A stretch of 64,000 nucleotides of DNA from Chlorella sorokiniana (taxonomy: Eukaryota; Chlorophyta; Trebouxiophyceae; Chlorellales; Chlorellaceae), in assembly GCA_025917655.1 (NCBI GenBank), contig CP084612.1, positions 806,001 to 870,000 on the forward strand. The letters run 5' to 3'. Shown piece after piece: positions 1 through 13,843 of this stretch. How positions within the stretch are numbered: position 1 is the stretch's first letter; every line of letters begins with the position of its first letter. The notes under the pieces were generated by a model, which had not been told where the DNA came from, did not search any database, and saw only the letters and a program-made list of their open reading frames with translations. A program made the position numbers and the translations under genes.

Positions 1-172
1 CGCTCCCACCTGCGCAACAGGTGCGCAGCGCGCATCACGCGCACCGTGCCCGGCCGCGCAGCGCAGGGCTGCCGCCGGACGCGCGTGTGCGGTTACCCGT
101 GTCCCCCTCAGGCTTCCTGATGCACGCCCGCAAACCTGGCACGCCCGCCCCACTGCCACCCCTCGCTCGCAG

Positions 173-663
173 GCGGTTCAGCAGCGACGAGTGCGTGCGG
201 CTGCTGGCGGCGTGGGCTGCGCTGCGCCGCCGCATGCCCTTCAACCCCGACACCTACAACTTTGCTGAGCTGGCGTCCCGCCTGGCCGACGATGCCGCGG
301 CGCTGAGCGGCGCGCAGCTGGAGGCGGTGGCGGCCGCCGCCCCCGCCTTCCACTGGCCCGTCTACCGCTCCATGCCGCTGCTGCACGCGGTGTGCCGCCA
401 GGCGGTGCACCGCTCGCTGGCGGGCGCGCTGCCGCTGCCCGTGGCGCAGCGCACGCTGTCGGCGGCCGTGCGGGCGTGGCGGGCATGCACCCCCGCCTGG
501 CGCACGACCTGCAGGCCGCCACGTGCGAGTGGATGCGCGACGCGCCCGTCGTGGTGCAGCCCGCCGCACGCAGCGCGGCAGCCGCGGAGCCCGCCTCGGA
601 CGAGTGCAACAACGCGCTGCCCTGCCACACACCCTCGCTCTCGCCCCTTGCGGGGTCCTCCTG
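173..663 (+). CDS. 3' part of an unidentified protein gene
   Basis: An intron acceptor (CGCTCGCAG) ends at 172. The exon that follows opens with RFSSDECVRLLAAW and continues through helical, Ala/Leu-rich sequence (FNPDTYNFAELASRLADD, FHWPVYRSMPLLHAVC). Near 480 the reading frame appears to jump by one base, after which MHPRLAHDLQAATCEWMRD continues to a TGA at 661-663. The regular short helices recall plant and algal organellar helical-repeat proteins, but I recognise no family signature and assign no function. The 5' part lies outside the window. The frame jump resembles the single-base gaps seen in better-known genes here, so I do not call it a pseudogene. Exon limits and the stop are tentative. 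Confidence 0.4.
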
Positions 664-1640
664 ACGCGCCGCGAGCGCGCGGGCGGGCCCTCCGCCACAC
701 CTCGGCACCGCGGCGCCCCTCTTTTATTCCGCTGCATCATAGCGGTCATTTCATTCGGTGCGCCGGCTGCGGGTTGGATGGGGAGCCTTGGCGCGCCCCT
801 TGCAGCCCGCAAACGAATTCCCCACCCCCTTCCCTTTCATCATCTAATACCTTCAGCCACCACGAATCCATTGCTGTGCGCACCCCTTTCTGCTTCCCTG
901 CCCCCAAGCTCTAATACTAATAGCACTACCTATCCCATCTATCGGATCCTGCTTGCCGCACCTGCAGCGCCGCCTGCCCCCTCCCCCGCTCCGCCTCCCG
1001 TGCCTGCATCCAGCGTGTCCGTCCCGCCCATGAACCCCTGCTGCCCCGCCGCCACCTGCACCCGCTCTTCCCGATCCGCTCCTGCAAAAGCTCCGCTGTC
1101 TGTTTGCACAGGACTCGGGTCCGCCTTGAGCCCCCTTGCACCCGTTCCAGCCAGGCTGGCAGCACCCACCCCCGCTTGGGCAGGCTGGCGCCCCCGCCTG
1201 GCAACCCCTCAATGGCCCCCCCCTCGCGCCCTGCTTGCCTCATGCCCACCCTGACCCATTGCATGTTACTACCCAGGACACACGCAGCCAGCTTTTTCCG
1301 CCCTTGCGGGCGCTCTTTTTGGTTGTACCTTTGCGCTGTCTGGGACGGCATGCTGCCACCGAGCCTGCCGGATTTCCCCCTTCTCCCGTTTTGTTCCCTC
1401 CATTTTCCCTTTGTTCCAAATTCTGCCCGGCCAGTTTTGACCTCCACCTCGAGATTCGGCCAACTTTGCTGCCGTCCAGCAGCACCCCGACCCATTGTTG
1501 CCCTCCAGCCAGGTTTTCCTCCCCGGCTTTTGCAGGGCCCCGAGATTTTTGCATTCCAGCGAGCGATTGACCAACCTTTCCACCCTGTCTTGACCCAACC
1601 CACCGCAACACACATCCATCTTGTAAATCTACCCACCCTT
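664..1640 (+). other. gene-free stretch, probable long 3' UTR
   Basis: No conserved coding sequence is visible on either strand. The stretch is pyrimidine-rich on the + strand (about 940-1260 is markedly C-rich) and ends near a TGTAA at 1622-1626. That fits a long 3' untranslated region of the preceding + strand gene. It meets the 3' end of RPT6 tail to tail. Confidence 0.45.
1622..1626 (+). terminator. TGTAA poly(A) signal
   Basis: TGTAA is the chlorophyte polyadenylation signal. It lies 960 nt after the stop of the first gene on the same strand. A five-base motif is weak on its own, so the assignment rests on position. Confidence 0.4.
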
Positions 1641-1876
1641 TGAGGAGCAGTTGCTTACGGCGCTCAGGCAGGCCAGTTTGTGGTACAAAGCGGAGTCAGG
1701 GCAGTCAGGGTGATACAGCAAAGCAGGAAGCGAAACAAGCGCGGGCGTCGGTTGGTTGATACAAGAAGGGAGCGGGAACTGGTGTGCTGGGCCTTGAGGG
1801 GGAAGGGGGGCCACACGGCCCAGTCCAGTGGGCAGGGCCGCCCTGTAGCTGTGCCGCCCCGCAGCCAGCCCACCCC

Positions 1877-4646
<2,770 letters not shown>

Positions 4647-4917
4647 ACTGATCGGATCAGGCGCCCAGAGCCAGTCCCGCTGCGCTTGGCGATAGGTATG
4701 ACAGCCGAGAAGTGAACAGAAGTTTTCGACGACTGAAAGGCAGGGGCAGAGACTGTGGGCATGAACTGCTGAGCGCAGCATGGAGATGGTACTCACCTCC
4801 TGTTCAGCCTGTGCATTGACTTGCGATATATCCTACAGTGTCCCAGACATTGCTACTCTGCTGTGAACTGCAATTCGTCGGCAATCCGGTGCCATGCATG
4901 CTCAGAGCTGAGCTCCA
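4647..4917. promoter_or_regulatory. divergent RPT6/PNPase promoter region
   Basis: These 271 bp separate the two start codons of oppositely transcribed genes, so both 5' UTRs and core promoters must lie here unless there are non-coding first exons. I see no TATA box or other motif I would defend. Confidence 0.55.
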
Positions 4918-7900
4918 ATGGCAGCAACAGTAGCGGCGCAGGCTGCGCCCTCGGCCAGCACCTCTGGCAGCGTTTCTAATGGCTGTCACGCGGCTGTCGG
5001 GCGCAGCAGGCGAGCAAGGGCGCCCCAGCCTTGGGCACACCAGTGGAGCCCTAGCCAAGCCCCTCTTGCAGCCAGGCATCGGCACATCAGCGCGGCCCAA
5101 GCGCCAGAGAGCACATTGCTGGGCGGGGTTACCGCGCCGATGGCCCAGCAGCTGCGCATCCCAGTGGGCGATAGAGAGGTGAGGCGGCGGGCGGGGGCTG
5201 CAGCTCCCGGTCCGCCTTCGGCCGCGCCCCAGCCAGTGTCCCTGTGAAGCCTGCCACTCACCGCAGCTGCTGCATGGCGCCTCGCCCCCTCCTCCCTGCA
5301 GATCGTGCTGGAGACGGGGAGATTGGGCGGCAGGCGGGCGGCGCCGTAATGGCCAGCGACGGCGAGACGATCGTGTACACCACCGCCTGCGCGGACGACG
5401 ACGCCGCCGGCGACGGCTCCTTCGCGCCCCTCCAGGTGCATTACACCGAGCGCTTCTCGGCGGCGGGCGCACCAGCGGCGGCTACCTCAAGCGGGAGGGG
5501 CGGCCCAAGGACCGCGAGGTGCTGGTGGCCCGCCTCATCGACCGCCCCATCCGCCCCATGATCCGCTCCGGCTGGACCCACAGCACCCAAGTGCTGGCCT
5601 GGGTCATGTCCTACGACGGGCAGCACTCGCCGGAGCCGCTGGCCATCACCGCAGCCGGCGCGGCGCTGGCGCTCTCCGGTGCGCGCCGCCTCCCGCTCTG
5701 CGGGCGTGCAACCCCTGCTGCCCGCTTGCTGGCTTTCGCCCTGGAAACAGCACCCCGCCATAACCCCCGCTCCCCCACCCACCCACCCCTCCCCTCCTCT
5801 TTGTTCCAGACGTGCCGTTGAGCCGTGCGGTGGCGGGGGCGCGCGTGGGCCTGCTGCCCGGCCGCGGCTTTGTGGTGAACCCGACTGTGGAGGAGATGGC
5901 GGGCTCCACCCTGGACCTCGTCATCGCGGGCACCAGCGAGGCGGTGCTGATGATCGAGGGCTTCTGCGACTTCTTGACAGAGGAGCAGATGCTGGAGGTG
6001 CGCGGGGGGGGGGCGCTGCACAGCTGGGCCTGGGCCCAGCTCGCTGCGGGCCGCGATCATAAATGGGCAAACAAAGCAGGGCACCTGAAAAGCAGGCTTG
6101 GGCCCTGGGTGGGGGTATCCGCAGCCACGCACCGCTGTATGCTGCTCTTCTGCCGCCGCGACCGGCTGCCGGTGACGACACACACCATGGCATCTGTGGA
6201 GCGGGCGCCCGGCGCTGCCGGCGCTCCCGCGCGTGACAAGAACCTTTAGGACGGTATCTGAGGCTCGGTCGCTGTCACCCAAAAGGAGGCTGCGCCCTCC
6301 ACCTGCACTCCCTGCATGCTGCGCCTGCCTGCTCGTCGCGCTGCACTCGCCCGTGCGGGGTAGGGCCGCTGGGAGGGCCGCCCCCGCCCTCCCGTGGTTT
6401 GCCGCTGGCAGCCCCGCCACAGCGACGCCCGGCATCTACGCCGGCCCGCCACCCGCCGCGTTGGCAGGCTGGAACCATCCGCCGACGACACGCACGCTCC
6501 TGCCTGCTCCCTCTCCATCTGTGCACCGGCACCGCGCACCGCAGCAAACTGCTGCTTGCCGGGCGGCTGTGACCCTCCCTGTTTGGCCTAGCGCCACGCT
6601 TCCCTCCCCTTTGCCGCTCCATGCTGCTCCTTTTTTGCCTCATGCCGATGCCGCCCTGAACCTGCATTTTGTGTGTCTGTGGCTGGCCGCAGGCGGTGCG
6701 CTGCGGCCACGACGCCATCAAGGCTGTGTGCACGGCTGTGGAGGGCTGGGCGGCGTCCGCGGGCAAGCCGAAGCGCACCGACACGCTGCTGCTGCCGCCA
6801 GAGGGGCTGGACGAGCGCATCCGCGCCATGATCGGCGCTGAGCTGGAGGCGGCGTACCGCACCATACCGGGCAAGCAGGAGCGCGGGGAGGCGGTGGCGG
6901 CGCTGAGGCAGCGGGTGAAGGACGCGTTGGTGGCGCCCGACGCGGCAGCCCAGCAGCAGCAGCAGGAGCAGCAGCAGCAGGACGGCGCGGCGGGCGGGCA
7001 GCACGATGCTGCCGCCGTCAGCATGGCTCTCAAGGTGGGGCTGCCTTTTGTCTCGTGTTGCCTTGCTGCGCAGCCTTGCTGTCCTGCCTGGCTGCGCTGC
7101 ACCCCCTCTGCCTGGCCAGCTGCGTCCGCCGGGTGTGTGTGCTCCACTGGGCACGCGCAAGGAAGAGCTGCCCAGCCGTGGATTCCCACCGTCCGCTGTG
7201 AGGACCGCCCCCTCTGGCCGTGCATCCCCTCAGCCCTCAGTGGATATCCCCCCCTTCTCCCTCCCTTGCAGCGCGTCGAGTCGGCCGTCATGCGGCGGCT
7301 GGTGCTGGAGGGGGCAGCGCGCCGACGGCCGCGGCGTCGCCGACGTGCGCCCGATCTGGAGCCGTGCGGGGCCGCTGCCGCGCACCCACGGCTCCGCGCT
7401 GTTCACGCGTGGCGAGACGCAGGCGCTGGCGGTGGCCACGCTGGGCTGCTCGCGCAGCGCGCAGCGCGTCGACACCATGGCTGAGGAGGACGAGGAGCAG
7501 CGCTTCTACCTGCAGTACTTCTTCCCCCCTCCTCCGTGGGCGAGACGGGGCGCGTGGGCGCCCGGCCGCCGCGAGGTCGGACACGGCAACCTGGCGGGTG
7601 AGGCGCCTGCGGGGGGGGGGCCACGCCAGGCTGGCGCAGATGGCCGCCGCCACAGCCTCGCCGCCTGCGTCGCCTCAGCCGTGCCCAAGCCGATGTCCAG
7701 CGTTGCCGCGTCCCGCCCACCACCCGCGCACTCCCTCCCCAGCACAACGAAGACGCCCCCGGAAGCACCACACAAGTCCTCCGTCCCCCAGGCACACACA
7801 GGCGTTCACCAACGTGCATGCACCCCTCTCCCTCCCCCCGCAGAGCGCGCGCTGCTGCCGGTGGTGCCCGACGAGGCCTCCTTCCCCTACACCATCCGAG

Positions 7901-10543
7901 TGGAGTCCACCATCACCGAGAGCAACGGCTCCTCCTCCATGGCCTCCGTCTGCGGCGGCTGCCTCGCCATGCTGGACGCGGGTGAGCCGCTGTATGCCGC
8001 TGCTCCCAGTGTGGGGGATGGGGTGGAGAATAAGATGCGATTGGGCTTCGGTTGCTCTGCATAGCAGGCATCAGCAGCAAGGAGGAGCAGCTTGTGGCTT
8101 CTGGGCAGAGTATCGGTTCAGCACAATGCGTGTGTGGTGTGCGTGTGCAGGGGTGGGTCATACTTTGTGCTGCTTGTGTCGCGCGGGTGGGGTTGCGCTG
8201 CGCCCCCATCTCTTGCTCTCCCTTCTTGTGGGGCCCACTCCTTGGCGGGGCGTGATGCGGCTGCGGCTGCGCATGCGCGACTCGAATGCAAGTGGGCCCA
8301 GAGCACCCCCTCGCGGGGGCAGGGGTTTTCGTAGGGTGGCGGGCAGCCCCGCTGGGGCCCGTGCACGCACACCCTGGTTACCCCTTCCGCATCCCTATTC
8401 CCCTCCCTCCATTTCTCTTCCTCCTCCCACCGCTGCCACGCTGTTGCTGCTTTCGCTGCTCGCTGTTGCTGCGGCTCCGCTCCTCGCGACAAATCTTCAC
8501 TTCCCTGCCCCTTGCCCGTCTGTCCGACCCGCGCCTGCGTGCCCCCTCTCCCGCCCCCTTTACCAGGCGTGCCACTGAAGCGCATGGTGGCGGGGGTGGC
8601 CATGGGGCTCATCCTGGAGGGCGACGGCCGCTTTGTGGTGCTGACAGACATCCTGGGGTCGGGTGCGCGCCGTGCCGCTGCCCGCTGCTGACCTGGCGCC
8701 GACCCAGCGCTGACCTGGCGACGCTCAGCCGCCACAGCGGGCCGTGCTGTGGCAGCGCCGCCCTCGTCGCCCCTCCCCCAATCAGAACAATCGCCCAGGC
8801 TGCGCCCTTGTTGCCCTGGAGCGCAGCCCCCGTTGCGCCCCTTGGTTGTTGCCCCCCCCTTCTTCAAGTCCAACATCTCCCCTCTATCCACCCTGGCTGT
8901 GCAGAGGATGCTCTGGGGGACATGGACTTCAAGGTGGCGGGGGATGAGCACGGCATCACCGCCTTCCAGATGGACATCAAGGTGGAGGGCATCACGCTGG
9001 ACATCATGGCGCAGGCGCTGGCGGCGGCGCGCCACGGCCGCGCACACATCCTGCGCGAGATGAGCAAGTGGGTAGCAGAGGGGCGGGACGGGGGCTGCGG
9101 CAGCCTGCAGAACCGGGATGGGGCGGGTGAGCCGGGGCGGCGTGGGCGGCGGCAGCAGCATGCTTGCGAATGCCAGTTGGGTGGCTGCGGGCGTCGCCGC
9201 TGGCCCAGCTTGCAGCGATTGCACTGCGGGCGAAACCCGGACGAGCGCTCCGCCCTCACCGCCCCGTCGCCCTGCGCCGCAGGTGCTCGCCGCCGCCCGC
9301 GCGCCGCGCTGTCGCCCTACGCGCCCCGCATCCGCCAGCTGACGGTGCCGCTGGACAAGGTTGGGCTGGTGATCGGCCCCGGGGGCGCACCATCAAGGGC
9401 ATCGAGGAGGCCACGGGGGCGGAGGTGAGCGTGGAGAGCGGCAGCGGCGAGGTGACGGTGAAGGGGGACAGCGAGGAGGCGTGCGAGGCGGCGCTGGCGG
9501 CCCTGGACGCGCTGCTGGTGGACCCGGAGCCGGGGCGCATCTGCCGCGGCGCGCGCGTCGTGCAGGTCATGCCCTTCGGCGCCTTTGTGGAGGTGAGGAG
9601 GGGGCGGGGGGGGGGAGGGGGCGGGCGGGCGGAAGGGGAGGGGGCGGGCGGGGGGGGAGGCGGGCCAGGCAGGCGAGGGGGCTGGGGGAGGAGGGCGGGG
9701 TTCAACAAACGGACTTCCAATGTTGCCTTCAGGGCGGGGTTGGGGCGTGGGGCGAGGCATCGTGCGCACATCCAGCCTGCCTGCGCTGCCGACTGCCCCT
9801 GCACCCGCGGCTGGCCCCGCCCTGCTGCCGCTGCCCCACACACACATCACTGCCGCCACCCTCACTCATCCACAGATTGCGCCCAAGCGCGAGGGCCTGC
9901 TGCACGTGTCCGAGTGGGGCTTCAGCCACGTGCGCTCCGCCCCCGACGTCGTCAAGGAGGGAGACCGCGTGGACGTGATGGTGACGGAGCTGCAGGTGGG
10001 GGCCGGCGCGGCGGCGGCGGCGGCGCCAGCTCGACACAGGGGCCCCTCAGCCTGATGCAGCGCCCCCTCGACCTGCCCGCCGGCGAGCGTGGAGGCCGCT
10101 CTTCGTGCTGGGCCCACGTGCTTGCGCCCATGTACGCCGTGCATGCTTCTCTGCTTCCCTGCGGCAGGACGGCGGCAAGTTCAAGCTGTCGCGCAAGGCG
10201 GTGCTGGTGGCGGACGGCGAGGAGCCGCCCGAGGGGCCGGCCACGCCCCGCGGCGGGCGCGCCCCAGCGACGCGCCGCCGTCCGCGCCGCCGCCCGAGGT
10301 GGGCCAGGTGTACCGCGGCTGCCGCATCACCCAGATGCTGCCGTACGGCGTGCTGGTCGAGGTGGCGCCCGCCGCGTGGGGCTGCTGCGCGTGGCGGAGT
10401 GGAGCGACGCCTACACCACCGACATCGCCGACGTGGCCGCCGTGGGCGACCTGGTGGATGTCAAGGTGCTGGAGGTGGGCGGCGACGGCAAGTTCAAGCT
10501 GTCGCGCAAGGCGGCGGCGGCGGAGGCCGCGCTGGAGGCGTAA
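4918..10543 (+). CDS. PNP1: polynucleotide phosphorylase (PNPase), organellar, with two S1 domains
   Basis: 3'-5' phosphorolytic exoribonuclease and polyadenylase of chloroplast or mitochondrial RNA. Exons: 4918-5178, 5302-5678, 5810-5997, 6693-7034, 7272-7597, 7844-7981, 8567-8662, 8905-9067, about 9283-9592, 9876-9995 and 10168-10543. Exon 1 is an Ala/Ser/Arg-rich leader typical of a transit peptide. Two RNase PH domains follow ([65 protein letters not shown]), joined by a helical domain with a short polyQ tract. Next come a KH domain ([20 protein letters not shown]) and two complete S1 domains, each ending KFKLSRKA. Single-base gaps occur near 5468, 7310, 7522-7560 (paired), 9385, 10265 and 10370, and the 9067/9283 junction is uncertain. 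All restore family sequence, so the gene is judged intact. Confidence 0.93.
6952..6981 (+). repeat. CAG-rich polyglutamine tract in PNPase
   Basis: CAG repeats interrupted by one GAG encode about ten residues, nearly all Gln, in the linker after the helical domain. This linker varies between species, so the tract probably adds a flexible loop. Confidence 0.8.
9593..9690 (+). repeat. G-run tract in a PNPase intron
   Basis: The intron begins with about 100 nt containing many runs of three to ten G on the sense strand, which meets the usual spacing for G-quadruplexes. It lies directly after a canonical GTGAGG donor. Confidence 0.7.
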
Positions 10544-11363
10544 AGGGCGGTGCCCTGGGCGGCCCGCCACGCATGCCGGTGCCGGGCAGCGACGCAGGCT
10601 GCGCTGCCGGCTTGCCCCAGCCGTTCCAAACCAAGCCGCAGCCGCTGTGCACCGCCCGCGCTGCGGCAGCCGACACACTGACGGGCTGGCGTGTGTGCCA
10701 GCCGCGCTGTACACCAACCCTCCCTTGGCAGACGCTGCTGCCTTGCGCTCACACTGTCGACTGCCTGTCTGTGCGTAACTCAACTTTTGAGGCCTACATC
10801 TGTCTCGGGCAACATCTCATGCACTGCTATTCAAACACACCTGGTATAATGAAAACAAAGAGAGGCCAGCATCTGCACCTGGCTACACTCCTACTGTAAA
10901 CCATTGGTTTCGGACAGCATCAAAGGGGCTTGGGTACAAGACCTGGCCCGTAATCAAAGGCCAGGCAGCAAGGCATAAGTGAGGGGTACAGTTGGCAGCG
11001 CTCGGGAAAGGGTGGGCCGCCCACGCGGGGAACAAAATGGCAGGGAGACCCAAAAATTCTGGGGCAGCAGCAGCGGCAGCTGCCCGGGGCGCTCGTGCGT
11101 GCACTTTGCAGTCAGGAAGGGAGGGGGCAGGAGGGACGGCGGCACGTTCTGCGCAGCGCGAGCCGTTCCAGCAAAACAGCGAGGTGGGCGGTTCAGGTGG
11201 CCCGCCAGCGCAGCACCGCAACAGGCTCTCGAGGAGGGGAGGGTGCCGGCAGCCTGGGGCGGCTGGGGTGCGCCAGGGGCAAGCGCCAGCCAGGCGCGGC
11301 GGACAGGCCCCCGCCGCCAGGCCGGCGCGGCAGCGCCGCGCGCAGCGCGCGCCGCCAGCCGCG
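10544..11363. other. convergent 3' UTRs, no further gene seen
   Basis: This 820-bp stretch lies between the stops of PNPase (+) and the TauD-type gene (-). It holds the PNPase poly(A) signal, and I see no conserved coding sequence in it. Confidence 0.55.
10895..10899 (+). terminator. TGTAA poly(A) signal of PNPase
   Basis: TGTAA lies 352 nt after the PNPase stop on the same strand, at a normal 3' UTR distance for a green alga. Confidence 0.55.
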
Positions 11364-13540
11364 TCACGCGTGCGGGTGCAGCGGCACGTTCCAGGCCTGC
11401 TCTGCCGCGATGCCGCCGCGGTCCCCACCTCCAGGCTGCCCGCCATGATTTCGCCGTAGGCGGGGGCAGCGGGCGCTCCTCCGGGGCGCGATCCACAGGC
11501 GCAGCAGGTGGCGCTGCTGCTTGGGGTCGGTGGGGTGGTCCCGGAAGCCCTCCCGCGAGTGCAGGCACGTGTGGTTGCTCAGCAGCTGGATGTCGCCGGG
11601 CGCAGCTGCCAGTCCAGCCGCAGGCGGTCGCTCCACGCAAAGTCCTCGAACACCTTGATCGCCTGCCCGGCATGGAGGGTGGCGGGGGCAGCAGGTGGGC
11701 GTGAGCAGCAGCAGCAAGACGCCGGCCCTCATGTAAGCATGTGCGGTCTGCAACCACCAGCCAGCAGTCCCTGCCCTTCATCTGCCCCCCATCCACACGC
11801 ACACACACACACACACTCCCCCCCAAGATGCCCACCTCGAGGTGCGCGGGTGTGAGGCGGGGCACGTCCGCGTGCCGCTGGCTGAGTATGTAGTAGTTGG
11901 AGGAGAAGTTGACCGACAGGTGGCCCTCGTGGAAGTTCAGCACCGGGATGCAGAAGTAGGGCAGCTTGCCGGGGGCACCTCGCCCTGCGTGCGTGTGTTT
12001 GTGGGGGGGCGGGGTTGCCGTTAGTGCCCGCAGGGGGAGAGACCATGAGGGAGGAGAAGGAGGCCAGGGATGAGGCCAGGGCTTCCAGGCGAGGAGCCAA
12101 GAGGCATGATGAGCTGGCGCCGCGCGCATGTCAGAACTGCAGCAGCCAGCCAGCGCTGCCCACCTTGCGGTCAAAGTACCAGGGCCCCGCCAGCACCTCC
12201 AGCAGGTCGGGGCGGCGGCGCAGGATCTCGTTGTACACAGCAGTGCTGTGAGACGGAGGGGGATGGGGGGAGGGAGAAAGGTTTACATGCCGTGGATGGA
12301 CGGTGCGCATGCGACTTCCAGGTGAGTGCGGGGACGCAGCGTGCTGCCGGCCAGCGTCCAGGCGCGGCGTTGTACGCAGCCGCGGGGCACTCCCGCACCT
12401 GCTGCTCCAGTGAGAGGCGCCGCCCTGCTGCGCCGGGGCCAGGCAGAGCAGGGAGACGACGTCGGCGGGGCCGTCGTTGTGGATGGGGGCTGGGGGCGGA
12501 GGTGGCGTAGAGGCGCGTCTCGGGCGGTTGGGGTCCTGGCCGATGTCCTTGATGTGCCCCACCAGGTGGCCCGCCTTGTTGATGGGCCGCACAGAGCCCC
12601 AGTACAGGCCCATGCCCCTGCAGGGAAAGCGGGGGCAGCAGCGAGGCGCGCAGGTGAGGGTACAGGAACAGACGGGGCAGCGCTGGCGCGCTGGAGCCAC
12701 GGCTGCGTCATCCGCTGGGCGGCACCGGGCGCGGCAGGGTCGACCAATCCGGCTGCCAGGCGGCCAGCAAAGGAACTGCCAGCCTCGGATCCCCGGCACC
12801 CACCAGTAGGCCAGCACCGCCTGCTCCTGGGTCCAGCGATCCACCGGCACGCCGCTCAGCAGCTGGAAGCCGCGGCCGTGGGCGACCTCGCGCAGCAGCG
12901 CCCGCAGCTTGGGGCCCAGCTGCGGCAGCGGGAAGTCCTCCAGCACCACGTCCTGCCCGGCAGGAGGATGGAAAACAGAGGAAAAAGGTGAGGCCGCGGA
13001 AAGGGGCACGCCTCGAGCGGCGGAGGCTGCAGCGCACGCGGATGACGCGATGGGTGCTGCTGGCTGACGTGATGGGTGACGCGGCACGCGTCCGGCGCTG
13101 CGCTGCACGCAGGAAGCGCTGCCAGCCAGGGCGGGAGTTGCCTGTGCCCCCTTGGGCAGCCTACCCAGCCCCGCACCAACCTGCACAGCCTTGCCGGTGC
13201 GCTCGGCAACGCCCAGCGCGGCCTCCAGCTCCGTCACGTCACCCGCCGTCAGCTGGTACACCCACTCCTGCTGCCGCTCTCGCATCTCGTCGGCCGTCCA
13301 GGCAGAGGGATGCTGCACGGGCTTGCCCAGCTCCTGGCCCAGCCTGCGGGGGTGGGGAGCGGGGTGGACCAAAGGCCGGTGAAGGGGCCCGGCGCACTTG
13401 GCTAGCACGGCGCCGGCCATGTGCCGGCGCCTCAGATGTGGCGGCTGCGGGGGTGTCGTGAGGCCTGGCGACGCACGCACTTCGCAACATCAAGGCTCCC
13501 TCACCCCTTGGAGGCGCCGGGCGACGTAACGGGGGCTCAT
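11364..13540 (-). CDS. TauD/TfdA-type 2-oxoglutarate, Fe(II)-dependent dioxygenase
   Basis: Family of oxygenases that decarboxylate 2-oxoglutarate while hydroxylating a small substrate; the substrate here is unknown. Exons: possible first exon 13540-13505 (MSPRYVARRLQG), then 13343-13181, 12952-12804, 12617-12399, 12245-12164, 11985-11836 and 11662-11364. The Fe ligand motif HxD is in PIHNDGPADVVSLL. The distal His and the 2OG-binding Arg fit LLSNHTCLHSREGF and RHLLRLWIAP. Family landmarks include GLYWGSVRPINKAGH, LPYFCIPVLNFHEGH and VNFSSNYYILSQRH. The frame is broken several times by single missing bases: near 11970, at 11597-11600, and three within the last 130 nt. Exon 4 also needs two corrections after GQDPN. 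Each correction restores family-like sequence. The phase of the first exon does not fit the second, so the N-terminus is uncertain. Confidence 0.82.
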
Positions 13541-13843
13541 GAGTCAGGCCGGTTCGCTCCCTGGATATGCCTGGAGCGCTGTGAAGGTCTGTAGAGCGGG
13601 GCACAGTCGGGAAATGCTGCTTAGAAGCAAAGACAAATGCCCTGCAAGCTGCTTAGAGGAGGTCGATCATGTACCGACCCGTGCCAGCTGGCGAAGTCAA
13701 AAGTTCCAGCAGGTGCCGGCAATTCGCGTCAGAAGCCGCGGGTCTGTGATCATCCCTCCAAGCATCGTCGTTCTCATTCCGATTCCCGACCAACCAGAGC
13801 TGTTTGCTTCTCTAGACCGCTTGCACGGTCGCGCGCACCGGAA
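13541..13843. promoter_or_regulatory. divergent dioxygenase/lipase promoter region
   Basis: About 300 bp separate the tentative dioxygenase start from the lipase start on the opposite strand. I can defend no specific motif. Confidence 0.4.

Noticed and set aside
21-914. Long open frames on both strands over the first kilobase
   Set aside because: At this G+C content, stop codons are rare and every real exon has long open shadows in other frames. Only the frame with a splice acceptor and regular helices was kept.
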